Below are positions 44,782 through 54,496 of a stretch of 64,000 nucleotides of DNA, piece by piece. The notes beneath the pieces are model-generated. The model was not told where the DNA came from and did no database searches. It was given only the letters and a program-made list of their open reading frames with translations. The DNA comes from Variovorax sp. OV700. Lineage in GTDB: Bacteria; Pseudomonadota; Gammaproteobacteria; Burkholderiales; Burkholderiaceae_C. Made by a program: the position numbers and the translations under genes. The DNA lies in contig NZ_FNDR01000006.1 of assembly GCF_900099805.1 (NCBI RefSeq), forward strand, positions 124,001 to 188,000, read 5' to 3'. Within the stretch, counting starts at the first letter, position 1. Every line of letters starts with the position of its first letter.

Positions 44782-45502
44782 CGTGTGTGCCTCCGCCAAG
44801 GTAAGTGGCCTGCACCCGCGGATCGCTTGCCAGTTCGCCAGAAGCACCCGACAGCGCAATCTCGCCGGTTTCGAGCACGTAGCCGTGATCCGACGTTTCG
44901 AGCGCGGCGCGCGCGTTCTGCTCCACCAGCAGGATCGAGACGCCGTCTTCGCGCAGCTTGCGGACAATGGAAAGAATGTCGCGCACGATGAGCGGTGCCA
45001 AGCCCAGGCTCGGTTCGTCGAGCATCAGCAAGCGCGGCGCGGACATGAGCGCACGGCCCACAGCGAGCATCTGCCGCTCACCGCCCGAGAGCGTGTCGGC
45101 GCGCTGCGAGCGGCGTTCGGCCAGGCGCGGAAAGCGGTCGTACACCGACTGCAACTGTCGCTTCATCGCATCGCTGCGCAGCCGTTTGGCATAGGCGCCG
45201 AGCTGCAGGTTGTCGAGCACCGTGAGCTCGCCGAACAGCTCGCGCTTCTCGGGCACGAGGCACAGGCCGCGCTCCACACGCGCCTCCACGTCGAGCCCCT
45301 GCAGGTCCTCGCCCTCGAAGCGCAGCGTGCCTTTGCACGGCAGCAGGCCCATCGCAGCCGCAAGCAGCGTGGTCTTGCCCGCGCCGTTCGGCCCGATCAC
45401 CGAGATGATCTGGCCCGGCTGCAGCTCGAGCGACACTCCGCGCACCGCCTCGACCTGACCATAGGACACGTGCAGGTCGCCGATTTCCAGCATTGCGGTC
45501 AT
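44771..45502 (-). CDS. livF: Branched-chain amino-acid-type ABC transporter ATPase, LivF-like
   Basis: 243-residue nucleotide-binding subunit of a Liv/HAAT importer. Walker [10 protein letters not shown] (~37-45), Q loop, signature [15 protein letters not shown], Walker [14 protein letters not shown], and H loop are all present. The ATG overlaps the stop of the livM-livG fusion gene (ATGA). In catabolic clusters of this type LivF homologues serve uptake of aromatic or dicarboxylic acids rather than leucine. Confidence 0.94.
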   Translation of the reverse strand: MTAMLEIGDLHVSYGQVEAVRGVSLELQPGQIISVIGPNGAGKTTLLAAAMGLLPCKGTLRFEGEDLQGLDVEARVERGLCLVPEKRELFGELTVLDNLQLGAYAKRLRSDAMKRQLQSVYDRFPRLAERRSQRADTLSGGERQMLAVGRALMSAPRLLMLDEPSLGLAPLIVRDILSIVRKLREDGVSILLVEQNARAALETSDHGYVLETGEIALSGASGELASDPRVQATYLGGGTHDDE

Positions 45503-47298
45503 ACAACGCTCCCGAGGTAAGCCGCCTGCACGCGCTCATCGGCCCGGACCGCAGAAGGCACGCCTTCCACAAGCTTGGAGCCGAAGTTCATCACCACCAG
45601 ACGGTCCACCAGTTTCATCACGAAGTCCATGTCATGTTCGACGATGAGGATGGTCACGCCCTCCTCGCGCAGCTTGCGCAGCAGGTCGCCGAGCGCCATC
45701 TTTTCCTTGCGGCGGAGGCCCGCCGCGGGCTCGTCGAGCACCAGCAGCACCGGGTCGGCGGCCAGCGCGCGCGCAATTTCCAGAATGCGCTGCGTGCCCA
45801 GCGGCAGGCTGCCCGCCAACTCGTGCGCGCGGTCGCCCAGGCCGATGCGGTCGAGCTGGCGCTGCGCTTCCTGCAGGATCTGCTTTTCTTCGGTGCGGTC
45901 GAGCCGCAAGCCCGCCTTGAGGATGCCCGAGCGCGTGCGCGAATGCGCGCCCAGCGCCACGTTGTCGAGCAGGCTCATGTGCGGCCTGAGCTTCACGTGC
46001 TGGAAGGTGCGCGCCAGGCCCAGCCGCGCCACCTGCCGCTGCGGCATGCCGGCAATGTCGTGTTCCAGAAAGCGCACCTGCCCCGCGCTCATCGGCAGCG
46101 TGCAGGTCAGCAGGTTGAACATGGTCGACTTGCCCGCGCCGTTGGGCCCGATCAGGCCGACGATCTCACCCGCGTTCACTTCAAAGCTCACGTCGTTGAC
46201 CGCCACCAGCCCGCCGAAGCGCTTGACCGCACCCTTCACCGACAGCACCTGCGTGCCGCGCTGTGGCAACTGGCGGTGCGGCAGGGGATCGACCGTGGGC
46301 GCTTGGTAGCGCGAAGCACCTGGTGCACCGGCGCGCCGACGCGTCCAGCGGCGCAGCAGTCCCATGAGCCCGCCCCGCGCAAAGTGCAGCAGCAGGATGA
46401 AGAGCGTCGCGAACGCCACGGCCTCCAGTTGCCCCGCGCGCTGCGTGAGCATCGGCAGCACGTCTTGCAGGCCGTTCTTCAGCACCAGCACCAGGGCCGC
46501 ACCCACCAGCGCGCCCGCCAGCTGCCCGAGCCCGCCGGCCACCGCCATCAGCAGGTATTCGATGCTTGCACGCACGTCGAAGGGGGAAGGGCTCACGAAG
46601 CGGTTCATGTGCGCATAGAGCCACCCCGCCAGCCCCGCGAAGAGCGCGGCCGTGACAAACAGCGTGAGCCGCACGCGGTACGCATCGGCCCCAACGCTCG
46701 CCAGCAGCGTGGCACCGCCGCGCAAGCCGCGAATCGCACGGCCCGGCCGCGACTGCAGGAGGTTGTGGCTGAACAGGCAGGCCAGCCCGACCACCACCCA
46801 GATCAGGTAATACATCGCGCGCGGATCGGCCAGCGACCAGCCCGCGATCCGCAGCGCTGGAATGTTCGACAGGCCCGTGTGCCGCCCGAGCGCATCGACG
46901 TTGCCGAACAGCATGGCGATCGACAGCCCCCAGGCGATGGTGCTGAGCGGCAGAAAGTGCCCGCCCAGCCGCAGCGTGAGCATGCCGATGGCGAGCGCCG
47001 ACAAGCCCGTGAGCAGCAGCGCGAACAGCAGCCCGATCCATGGCGACATGCCCTGCGTGGTGGTGAGCCATGCCGTGGCATAGGCGGCAATGCCCACGAA
47101 GGCAGCTTGGCCGAACGACGTGGCACCGCCCACGCCCGTGAGCAGCACCAGCCCGAGCGCCACCAATGCGCCGATGCCGATGTCGTTGAGCAGCGAGACC
47201 GTGAAGCTGCCCGCCACGGCCGGCACCAGCGCCAGCACGGCGACCACCGCGGCGATCCAGGCCATGCGCTTGCGGTTTCTGTTGTTGTTGTCGTTCAT
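45499..47298 (-). CDS. LivM-LivG fusion: ABC permease plus ATPase
   Basis: 599-residue fusion. Residues about 10-330 form a LivM-type permease with some ten hydrophobic segments ([23 protein letters not shown] is the family motif region). After a short Pro/Arg-rich linker, residues about 350-599 form a LivG-type ATPase: Walker [13 protein letters not shown], signature [16 protein letters not shown], Walker [13 protein letters not shown], and the LivG insert. Separate genes are usual in E. coli. Signature Gly-Thr-Gln in place of SGGQ is typical of LivG. It overlaps livH and livF by ATGA on both sides. Confidence 0.93.
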   Translation of the reverse strand: MNDNNNRNRKRMAWIAAVVAVLALVPAVAGSFTVSLLNDIGIGALVALGLVLLTGVGGATSFGQAAFVGIAAYATAWLTTTQGMSPWIGLLFALLLTGLSALAIGMLTLRLGGHFLPLSTIAWGLSIAMLFGNVDALGRHTGLSNIPALRIAGWSLADPRAMYYLIWVVVGLACLFSHNLLQSRPGRAIRGLRGGATLLASVGADAYRVRLTLFVTAALFAGLAGWLYAHMNRFVSPSPFDVRASIEYLLMAVAGGLGQLAGALVGAALVLVLKNGLQDVLPMLTQRAGQLEAVAFATLFILLLHFARGGLMGLLRRWTRRRAGAPGASRYQAPTVDPLPHRQLPQRGTQVLSVKGAVKRFGGLVAVNDVSFEVNAGEIVGLIGPNGAGKSTMFNLLTCTLPMSAGQVRFLEHDIAGMPQRQVARLGLARTFQHVKLRPHMSLLDNVALGAHSRTRSGILKAGLRLDRTEEKQILQEAQRQLDRIGLGDRAHELAGSLPLGTQRILEIARALAADPVLLVLDEPAAGLRRKEKMALGDLLRKLREEGVTILIVEHDMDFVMKLVDRLVVMNFGSKLVEGVPSAVRADERVQAAYLGSVV

Positions 47299-48350
47299 TG
47301 GTCCACCTCGTCTTCTTCCTCTTCGGCGTGGGCCGCAAGAAAGGACCGCAGCATGAGCACCGGTATCAGCAGGCTGAATACGATCACGTCTTTCAGCGCG
47401 CCGCTCCAGAACGAGGCAAAACTCTCGACCACACCCACCGCCAGCGCACCCAGGGCCGTCATCGGGTAGCTCACGAGCCCGCCGATGATCGCGGCCACGA
47501 AGGCCTTCAGGCCGATGATGAAACCCGAGTCGTAATACATGGTGGTCACCGGCGCGATCAGCACGCCGATGAGCCCGGCCAGCAGCGAGGCGCAGCCATA
47601 GGCGAGCAGCGCCGTGCGCACCGGCCGAATGCCGACAAGCCGCGCGCCGATGCGGTTCACCGCCGTGGCGCGCAGTGCCTTGCCCGCCACCGTGCGTTCG
47701 AACACCAGGAAGAAGAGCCCGCTCAGCACAATGGCCGCGCCCACCATCAGCACCACCTGGCCGCTGACCGTGAAGCCGTCGCCCAACGTGAACACGGCGC
47801 TCGTGAGCGGCGTGGTGCGCGAGCCCTCAGGCCCGAAGAACAGCAGGCCCAGGCCCGACAGAAGAAAGTGCAGCGCCAGCGACACGATCAAAAGCACCAG
47901 CACCGAGGCATCCGCGATCGGCTGAAAAACCACCCGCGCGAGCAGCGGTGCAATGGGCACCACCAGCAACACGGCCACCGCGATGTGCACCGCCACCGGC
48001 ACACCGGGCCGCGCCGCCAACCATGCCAAGAGGCACGGGATGGCGGGCAGCACGCCCCACATCAGCACCGCCTTGGGAATGCGCTTGGTCTCCCCGCGCC
48101 GCAGCAGGCTGCCGACTTCCGTGGCCAGGGCCAGCGCGGCGAGCACGGCCACCATGCCGATGGTCGGCGGGACGCGGCCGGTTTCGAAAGCCGCGAGCGA
48201 CAGGGCCGCGAAGGCCGCGATGTCGCCGAACGGCACGAACACCACTCGCGTGACGGAAAAGATCAACACCAGCCCGAGCCCGGCCAGCAGATAGACGGCA
48301 CCGTTGGCGAGGCCATCGGTGACGAGGATCAGCGCCACGTCCCATGTCAT
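47295..48350 (-). CDS. livH: LivH-like ABC transporter permease
   Basis: 351-residue inner-membrane permease with about nine membrane segments, and the N-terminal DGLANGAVYLLAGLGLVLIFSVT that marks LivH. It has an acidic C terminus (EEEEDEVDQ). The middle contains an extra ~100-residue stretch (residues ~70-140) compared with E. coli LivH of 308 residues. It forms the channel with the LivM half of the next gene. Confidence 0.92.
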   Translation of the reverse strand: MTWDVALILVTDGLANGAVYLLAGLGLVLIFSVTRVVFVPFGDIAAFAALSLAAFETGRVPPTIGMVAVLAALALATEVGSLLRRGETKRIPKAVLMWGVLPAIPCLLAWLAARPGVPVAVHIAVAVLLVVPIAPLLARVVFQPIADASVLVLLIVSLALHFLLSGLGLLFFGPEGSRTTPLTSAVFTLGDGFTVSGQVVLMVGAAIVLSGLFFLVFERTVAGKALRATAVNRIGARLVGIRPVRTALLAYGCASLLAGLIGVLIAPVTTMYYDSGFIIGLKAFVAAIIGGLVSYPMTALGALAVGVVESFASFWSGALKDVIVFSLLIPVLMLRSFLAAHAEEEEDEVDQ

Positions 48351-48393
48351 AGAAATGCCCCTCGGGGAATCGTCGTCGTTGGCATCAAGCGGT

Positions 48394-49557
48394 TCAAGGT
48401 GCGAGCTTCCATTGGCCGTTGTCGAGCTTGACGATCACGCGGGCGCGTTCGTCCACGCCGTAGAGGCTGCCGGGCTTGAAGCTGTACACGCCGTGCGTGC
48501 CCACCACTTCCTTGGTGCTGAAGATGGCATCGCGCAATGCGACGCGAAACTCCGCCGTGCCCGGCTCGGCCTTCTTCATGGCGCGCGATGCGGCATCCGC
48601 AAACACCAGCCAGCCGTCGAAGGAATAGGCCGAGAAGGCGTCGCTGGTGGGTGCGTTATTGACCTTCTGGAACGCGGCGCGGAAATCGGTCGCAATCTTC
48701 TTGGTCGGGTAGCCGTCGGGCAGCTGCTCGGCCACGATCACCGGACCGGTGGGCATCAGCGCGTTCTGCCCAGAAGCACTGACCACGCGCACGAAGTCCG
48801 GGTTGATCAGGCCGTGCTGGCCGTACACCCCGCCCTTGTAGCCGCGCTCCTGCAACGCAAGGAACGGCAGCGCACCCGGCGTGCCGGCGCCGCCGGTCAT
48901 CACCGCGTCGGGCCGCAGCGCCACGATCTTCAGCACCTGCCCGGTCACCGAGGCGTCGGCGCGCGCGTAGCGCTCATTGCTCACCACCTTGATGCCGGCC
49001 TCGGGCGCGGCCTTCATGAGCGCGTTGTAGACCAGGTCGCCCCAGGCATCGGTGAAGCCGATGTAGCCGACGGTCTTCACGTTGTTGCGCTTCATGCGCT
49101 CGACCACCGCATCGATCATCAGCTGGGTCGGCTGCGCCACCGTCACGACCCAGGGGTTCTCATTGGGGTCGAGAAGGATGGGGGTGAGGCCGATCATCGG
49201 CACCTTGGCCTCCTTGCCCACCTGCGCCATCGCGATGGCGGCAGGTACGCCCGAGGTGCCCATGAGCACGTCGACCTTGTCTTCCTCGATGAGCTTGCGC
49301 GCATTGCGCCCGGCGGTGGTCGGGTCGGAGCCGTCGTCCAGCACGATCAGCTGGACCTTGCGGCCATTGATCTCCGGCTTGTAGGCCAGCGCGGCCTGCA
49401 TGCCCTTGGCATAGGGCACGCCCAGCGAGGAGTTGGGCCCCGACAGCGACACGCTCAGGCCGACCTTGAGGTCGGCCGCGAACGCGCTCGCAACACCACA
49501 GGCGGTCAGCGCCGCGGCGAGGGCACCGCGCGTCAAGGTCTGCATCAGGCTCTTCAT
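48394..49557 (-). CDS. LivK-like periplasmic substrate-binding protein (1 of 3)
   Basis: 387-residue binding protein, Peripla_BP_6 family. A signal peptide (LAAALTACGVASAFA) is followed by ADLKVGLSVSLSGPNSSLG, IVLDDGSDPTTAGRNARKL and IGFTDAWGDLVYNAL. It shares the whole plan and end (KLDNGQWKLAP) with the proteins at 51408 and 52552. It lies directly before livH, so it is the likely cognate of this transporter. Ligand by context: an aromatic or related acid. Confidence 0.93.
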   Translation of the reverse strand: MKSLMQTLTRGALAAALTACGVASAFAADLKVGLSVSLSGPNSSLGVPYAKGMQAALAYKPEINGRKVQLIVLDDGSDPTTAGRNARKLIEEDKVDVLMGTSGVPAAIAMAQVGKEAKVPMIGLTPILLDPNENPWVVTVAQPTQLMIDAVVERMKRNNVKTVGYIGFTDAWGDLVYNALMKAAPEAGIKVVSNERYARADASVTGQVLKIVALRPDAVMTGGAGTPGALPFLALQERGYKGGVYGQHGLINPDFVRVVSASGQNALMPTGPVIVAEQLPDGYPTKKIATDFRAAFQKVNNAPTSDAFSAYSFDGWLVFADAASRAMKKAEPGTAEFRVALRDAIFSTKEVVGTHGVYSFKPGSLYGVDERARVIVKLDNGQWKLAP

Positions 49558-49598
49558 GTCGTAGCTCCAGTGAGGAAGGATGGAATGAACGGGAAAAC

Positions 49599-50066
49599 TC
49601 AGATGAACAACTGGATCGCCGGCAACGCGCGGGCGGCGTCGAGCAGGTCGATGCGCTTCTCGCGAATGGTCCAGCCCGTGGGCGTGCGCACGAGGTGGTG
49701 GCGTGCGGTGCCGGTCAGCAAGACCTGGCTTTCGCCGCGCGCCTCGATGTAGATGAATGGCGTGCGCAACCGCGCTTCGCCGGGCGACTCGTGCTCGATG
49801 CGCGAAGACTGCAGGACATGCTGGCTGTGGCTTGCCGGATGCTGCGAATGCGCACGCGGGTTCTTCAGGCGATCGACCCGAAGCTGCAGCAGCAGCCGGT
49901 CTTCGTAGGCCAGGGAGTTGTGCGAGAACGGATCCGTCTGCGCCGCACCGAGCAGCGGCACCCAGTAGTGGCCGTCTTCGGCGAACAGGGCCAACCAGTC
50001 GTCGAGGCGGCGCTCGTCGAGCAGAGCTGCCTCGTGGGCGGCGAAATCGCGCGGATCGCCGTTCAT
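49599..50066 (-). CDS. Ring-hydroxylating oxygenase beta subunit (1)
   Basis: 155-residue small subunit (SnoaL/NTF2-like fold) of a Rieske non-haem iron oxygenase. Features: HEAALLDERRLDDWLALFAEDGHYWVPL at the start and IDLLDAARALPAIQLFI at the end, the latter conserved with the second beta subunit at 59462 (NLLNCDAALPAVQLFI). The ATG overlaps the alpha stop as ATGA. Beta subunits are structural, with no metal. Confidence 0.92.
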   Translation of the reverse strand: MNGDPRDFAAHEAALLDERRLDDWLALFAEDGHYWVPLLGAAQTDPFSHNSLAYEDRLLLQLRVDRLKNPRAHSQHPASHSQHVLQSSRIEHESPGEARLRTPFIYIEARGESQVLLTGTARHHLVRTPTGWTIREKRIDLLDAARALPAIQLFI

Positions 50067-51388
50067 GCCGCGGCCTCCATGCCGGCCACCATCGACTTCG
50101 CCCAGGCGCGGAACTGGTTGCGCATGAGCAGCTCGTTGGTGCCGTTGGTGGTGATCGTCTCTTGCGCGAGTTCGGCCGGATCGTAGTTGCGATGCAGACT
50201 CACCCATTCGTTGCCACCGGCGCGCAGGCCCTGCTGGATGCTCTCGAACAGGTGCACATCGTCGTGCGCGACCACCGACATGGGCGAGAACACCAGCCGG
50301 TTGTAACTCATCGCACGCTCGAACAGCAGCGCGGGCGCACCTGCCGCGCGAAAGCTCCAGGCCTCGACGAGCGTGCGGTTCGCGGCCAGCGGCCGGATCA
50401 CGCGAATGGCCTGCGGCGAGCCCTTGACCGAGAGGCTCGGATAGAAGACCGAGTTCTGCGGCGAGCGCTGCAGGATCTCGGCCGCGCGCTCTTCGCCGTG
50501 GGCGGCGCGCATCGCGGCCTCGTACTCGGGCAGCTGCGCGTAGTTGGAGTGGATGCTGAAGTTGACGCCCAGCACACTGTGGCCGTTGGCGAACACCCGG
50601 CCGCCCATCTTGTCGAAGAATTCATAGCCCGAACCGAAGGGCAGCATCTGCTCCATCGCCATCGGCTTAGGATCGGTGGGCGCACGGCCCTCCCACAGTG
50701 CTTCGGCCGCCTTGGTGGCCGACTCGTGCGTCGACATCGGGTGCACCGTGTCGTTGATGTTCTCCAGGTACATCTTCCAGTTGCAGTGCACGATATTGCG
50801 AAGCACGCCGCCACCGACAGTAAGCTTGCCCTCGGGCGAGCGGTCGACCATGTTGTCGATGGCGCCCAGCACCTCGCCGAAATAGTCCTCGAAGGCAGGG
50901 CCCGCATCGGACAAGCGCACGAACACGAAATCGCGATACACCTTCACGTGCTTCACCACCGAGAGCCCCTGCCCCGACTCGCAGGCCTTGAGCTGCGTGC
51001 CCTCGTAGCCGTTCTTCAGCGGCAGGCCGAGCGGCGCGCCATCGAGCTTGTAAGTCCACGCGTGGTAGGGGCAGCGGAAAAAGCGGCCGGTGTTGCCGCA
51101 CTCGTCCGTCACCAGCTGCGTGCCCTTGTGCGCACAGCGGTTGTAGAGCACGTGCACCGCGCCATCGGGCTGGCGCACCATCAGGAGCGGCCGGCCCGCG
51201 ATGTCCTGCGCCACGAAGTCGCCCGCCTCCGGCACCTGGCTCGCATGGCCAAGGAAGACCCAGGTGGTCGCGAACAGATGCTCCTGTTCGAGCGCGAAGA
51301 TCTCATCGCTCAGGTACAGGTCGCGGTGCACGCGGTCGTGCTGCACCAGGGCGGCGATGCGTTCGGGATGATGGCGGTAGCTGGTCAT
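50063..51388 (-). CDS. Rieske ring-hydroxylating oxygenase alpha subunit (1)
   Basis: 441-residue catalytic subunit. The Rieske [2Fe-2S] ligands are Cys85/His87 in NRCAHKG and Cys106/His109 in RCPYHAW. The mononuclear iron site lies near NINDTVHPMSTHES (Asp-x2-His-x4-His pattern). It adds O2 across an aromatic ring or hydroxylates it, using electrons from the reductase at 61284. It is highly similar throughout to the second alpha subunit at 59950 (same residue numbering of the Rieske ligands), so the two arose by duplication. Confidence 0.93.
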   Translation of the reverse strand: MTSYRHHPERIAALVQHDRVHRDLYLSDEIFALEQEHLFATTWVFLGHASQVPEAGDFVAQDIAGRPLLMVRQPDGAVHVLYNRCAHKGTQLVTDECGNTGRFFRCPYHAWTYKLDGAPLGLPLKNGYEGTQLKACESGQGLSVVKHVKVYRDFVFVRLSDAGPAFEDYFGEVLGAIDNMVDRSPEGKLTVGGGVLRNIVHCNWKMYLENINDTVHPMSTHESATKAAEALWEGRAPTDPKPMAMEQMLPFGSGYEFFDKMGGRVFANGHSVLGVNFSIHSNYAQLPEYEAAMRAAHGEERAAEILQRSPQNSVFYPSLSVKGSPQAIRVIRPLAANRTLVEAWSFRAAGAPALLFERAMSYNRLVFSPMSVVAHDDVHLFESIQQGLRAGGNEWVSLHRNYDPAELAQETITTNGTNELLMRNQFRAWAKSMVAGMEAAA

Positions 51389-51407
51389 CGGCGTGCTCGG
51401 GCTTATC

Positions 51408-52550
51408 TCAGGGCACCAGCTTCCACTGGCCCTTGTTCATCTGCACGATCACGACGCCGCGCTGGTCGGATCCGTAGCGGTCATCGGGCTTGAAGGTGTA
51501 GATGCCGTGCGTGCCCACCAGCTCGCGGGTCGCCACTATGGCATCGCGCAGCGCCGTGCGGTACTGCGGCGTGCCGGGCTCGCCCTTGGTGCGCGAAGCG
51601 GCGTCGGCCAGCAGCAGGTAGGCGTCGTAGGTGTACGACGAGAAGGCATCGGTGGGCGCCGCGCCGTTCACCTTCTGGTAGGCGTTGCGAAAGCCCATCG
51701 ACACCTTCTTGATCGGGTTGCTGTCGGGCAGCTGGTCGGCCACCAGAACGGGGCCGCTGGGCACCTGCAAGCCTTCGATCGAGTTGCCGCCCACGCGCAC
51801 GAAGTCGGCGTTGATAAGCCCGTGCGTGCCGTAGATCTTGCCCTTGTAGCCGCGCTCGGCCAGCGCGATGTAGGGCAGCGCGCCGGGTGTGCCCGAGTTG
51901 CCGGCAAACACCGCGTCGGGCCGGGTGGCGACGATCTTCAGCACCTGCCCAGCTACTGACGAATCACTGCGCGCGTAGCGCTCGTTCGCCACCACTTTGA
52001 TGCCGGCCTTGTCGGCGCTCTTCACGAGCGAGTCATAGGCCAGGTCGCCGAGCGCGTCGGAAAAGCCGATGAAGGCCACCGTTTTCACGCCGGACTTCTG
52101 CATGCGGTCCACCACGCCTGCGACCATCAACGGAAAGGGCTGCGACACCGTCACGGTCCACGCGCCTTCGGGGCCAGGGATGGTGACCGGCGTCGGCGAA
52201 ATCAGCGGTGTATTGAGCTCGCGCGCCACCGAGGCAATGGCCATCGCACCAGGCACGCCCGAGGTGCCGATGAGCACGTCGACCTTGTCCTCCACCACCA
52301 GCTTGCGCGCATTGCGCCCGGCGGTGGTGGGGTCGGAGGCATCGTCCAGCACGATCAGCTGGACCTTGCGCCCGCCGATCTCGGGATGTTCGGCAATCGC
52401 CGCGCGAATCCCCTTTTCATACGGCACGCCCAGCGCGGCCACAGGACCCGAGAGCGAACTGATGAAGCCGATCTTGAGATCGGCCGCCACGGCCTGCGCG
52501 GCCGCCAGCGCGACGGCCGTGGCGCCGAGGATGCGAGTGAGTTTTTTCAT
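51408..52550 (-). CDS. LivK-like periplasmic substrate-binding protein (2 of 3)
   Basis: 380-residue binding protein, paralogue of the proteins at 48394 and 52552. A signal peptide (ILGATAVALAAAQAVA) is followed by ADLKIGFISSLSGPVAALG, VLDDASDPTTAGRNARKLV, and ends QMNKGQWKLVP. It starts 1 nt after the stop of the third copy, showing a tandem arrangement. Differences in the cleft (VTIPGPEGAWTVTVSQPFPLM) suggest a different ligand from its sisters. Confidence 0.93.
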   Translation of the reverse strand: MKKLTRILGATAVALAAAQAVAADLKIGFISSLSGPVAALGVPYEKGIRAAIAEHPEIGGRKVQLIVLDDASDPTTAGRNARKLVVEDKVDVLIGTSGVPGAMAIASVARELNTPLISPTPVTIPGPEGAWTVTVSQPFPLMVAGVVDRMQKSGVKTVAFIGFSDALGDLAYDSLVKSADKAGIKVVANERYARSDSSVAGQVLKIVATRPDAVFAGNSGTPGALPYIALAERGYKGKIYGTHGLINADFVRVGGNSIEGLQVPSGPVLVADQLPDSNPIKKVSMGFRNAYQKVNGAAPTDAFSSYTYDAYLLLADAASRTKGEPGTPQYRTALRDAIVATRELVGTHGIYTFKPDDRYGSDQRGVVIVQMNKGQWKLVP

Positions 52551-52551
52551 G

Positions 52552-53718
52552 TCAGGGAACCAGCTTCCATTGGCCTTTTTCAAGCTTGACGACAACGCGC
52601 GAACGCTCGTCCGAGCCATACCGATCGTTTGGCTTGAAGTTGTAGACCGAGTGCGTACCCACCAGCTCCTTGGTGCTCACGATGGCATCGCGCAAGGCGA
52701 GGCGGAACTGCGGCGTGCCCGGCTCGGCCTTGGTGGCAAGCGCGCGCTGGGCCGCGTCCAGGCACACCAGCCACGCGTCGAAGGTGTAGGCCGAGAAGGC
52801 ATCGGTCGGCGGCGCGCCGTTGGCCTTCTGGTAGGCAGCGCGAAAGTCCATCGAGACCCTGCGGATCGGGTTGTCGCTGGACAGCTGCTCGGCCACGATC
52901 ACCGGGCCGGTGGGCGCGAGCATGCCTTCGACGGCAGCACCACCCACGCGCACGAAGTCAGGGTTGATGAGCGCGTGCATGCCGTAGATCTGGCCCTTGT
53001 AGCCGCGCTCCGCGAGTGCCAGGTAAGGCAGCGCACCGGGCGTGCCCGAGGTACCGGTGATCACCGCATCGGGGCGCAGTGCGACGATCTTCAGCACCTG
53101 GCCCGTCACTGAGGAATCGGCGCGCGCATAGCGCTCGTTCGACACGATCTTGATGCCGGCAGGCTCCGCGCTCTTCTGCAGTGCGTCGTACACCAGGTCG
53201 CCCCAGGCATCGGAGAAACCGATGTAGCCAACCGTCTTCACGCCCGACTTCTTCATGCGATCGACCACCGCGCTCACCATCAGCGGTGCGGGCTGCGGCA
53301 GCGTGACCATCCACGCGCCCTCTTCGCCCGGCAAGTTCGCGTTGGCGATGGAAATCAGCGGCGTTTTTGTCTCGCGCGCCACGCCAGCAATGGCCAGCGC
53401 GCCGGGGGAGCCTGCGGTGCCGATGATGACGTCGACCTTGTCCTCGTCGATCATCTTGCGGGCGTTGCGCGCGGCCGTGGAAGGGTCGGACGCGTCGTCG
53501 AGCTGCACCAGCTGGATCTTGCGGCCGCCAATTTCCGACTTGTAGGCGATGGCCGCCTTCATGCCCTTCTCGTAAGGAATGCCGAGCGACGACACCGGGC
53601 CCGACAACGAGGTGATGAAACCGACCTTGAGATCGGCGGCCCACGCGCCCGCGGCGCCCAGCGCACCAAAGGCTGCAGCAATGCCCGCGAGGGCACGGAA
53701 TCGGTTCAGGACTTTCAT
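52552..53718 (-). CDS. LivK-like periplasmic substrate-binding protein (3 of 3)
   Basis: 388-residue paralogue. A signal peptide (AGIAAAFGALGAAGAWA) is followed by ADLKVGFITSLSGPVSSLG, LDDASDPSTAARNARKMID, IGFSDAWGDLVYDAL, end KLEKGQWKLVP. The start at 53718 (MKVLNRFRA) is supported by the signal peptide. It is the most upstream of the three in transcription order. No extra permease genes accompany copies 2 and 3, so all three may feed one membrane complex. Confidence 0.93.
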   Translation of the reverse strand: MKVLNRFRALAGIAAAFGALGAAGAWAADLKVGFITSLSGPVSSLGIPYEKGMKAAIAYKSEIGGRKIQLVQLDDASDPSTAARNARKMIDEDKVDVIIGTAGSPGALAIAGVARETKTPLISIANANLPGEEGAWMVTLPQPAPLMVSAVVDRMKKSGVKTVGYIGFSDAWGDLVYDALQKSAEPAGIKIVSNERYARADSSVTGQVLKIVALRPDAVITGTSGTPGALPYLALAERGYKGQIYGMHALINPDFVRVGGAAVEGMLAPTGPVIVAEQLSSDNPIRRVSMDFRAAYQKANGAPPTDAFSAYTFDAWLVCLDAAQRALATKAEPGTPQFRLALRDAIVSTKELVGTHSVYNFKPNDRYGSDERSRVVVKLEKGQWKLVP

Positions 53719-53764
53719 GGCGATGCTCCAGAAGTAAGGAATGAACGTGACGAACGCTGAATGA

Positions 53765-54496
53765 CTAGAGGGCGAGGCTGCCGACACTGGTGCCGCCGCA
53801 GACGTAGAGAACCTGCCCGGTGATGAAGCTGCTGGCCGGGTCGGCAAAGAAACGCACCGCGCGCGCCACGTCGGCCGATTCGCCGAGCCGCTTGACCGGC
53901 ACGGAGGCCGCGAGCGCGCGTTCCTTCTCGCTGCCGGCTTCGACCACGTCATAGAACATGTCGGTCCGAATCGGGCCCGGCGCCACCACGTTCACCGTGA
54001 TGCCGTCCGCGGCAAGCTCGAGCGCCCATGTGCGCGCCATGCCCAGCATGCCGGCCTTGGTGGCCGAGTAGCTGGTGCGCGTGGCCAGGCCCAGCGCGGC
54101 ACGGGACGACAGCAGCACGACGCGGCCGAAGCGCTGCGCGCGCATGGCGGGCAATGCGCCCTGAACCAGCTGGATTGCGCAACCCAGGTGCAGGTCGACC
54201 AGCGCATCGAGGTCGTCGAGCTTGACCTCGGGCAGCAAGGCCGCGCGGATCACCCCGGCGTTGTGGACGATGGTGGTCGGCGAGAAGCGTTCGACCAGCT
54301 CGCGCACCGCCTCGCCGGTGGCGGCGCGGTCGCTCAGATCGACCTCGATGCTGTGCAGCTTCGGATGATCGATCTCGGCCTTGCGGCGGGCGAGCGACAC
54401 CACCTCGTAGCCCTGCGCGAGCAGGTCTTCGCAGATCGCCTTGCCGATGCCGGCGCTGCCGCCGGTGACAGCTGCTACGTTGGGTGCGTTGCTCAC
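53765..54496 (-). CDS. SDR-family oxidoreductase
   Basis: 243-residue short-chain dehydrogenase with GGSAGIGKAI (Thr preceding, TGGSAGIG), HNAGV in place of NNAG, SSRAALG, YSATKAGM and PGPIRTDMF; catalytic Tyr and Lys are present. The start is a GTG at 54496 that overlaps the cyclase stop as GTGA; the longer in-frame reading crosses the cyclase gene and is rejected. It may oxidise a cis-diol or hydroxy intermediate, by context only. Confidence 0.89.
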   Translation of the reverse strand: MSNAPNVAAVTGGSAGIGKAICEDLLAQGYEVVSLARRKAEIDHPKLHSIEVDLSDRAATGEAVRELVERFSPTTIVHNAGVIRAALLPEVKLDDLDALVDLHLGCAIQLVQGALPAMRAQRFGRVVLLSSRAALGLATRTSYSATKAGMLGMARTWALELAADGITVNVVAPGPIRTDMFYDVVEAGSEKERALAASVPVKRLGESADVARAVRFFADPASSFITGQVLYVCGGTSVGSLAL

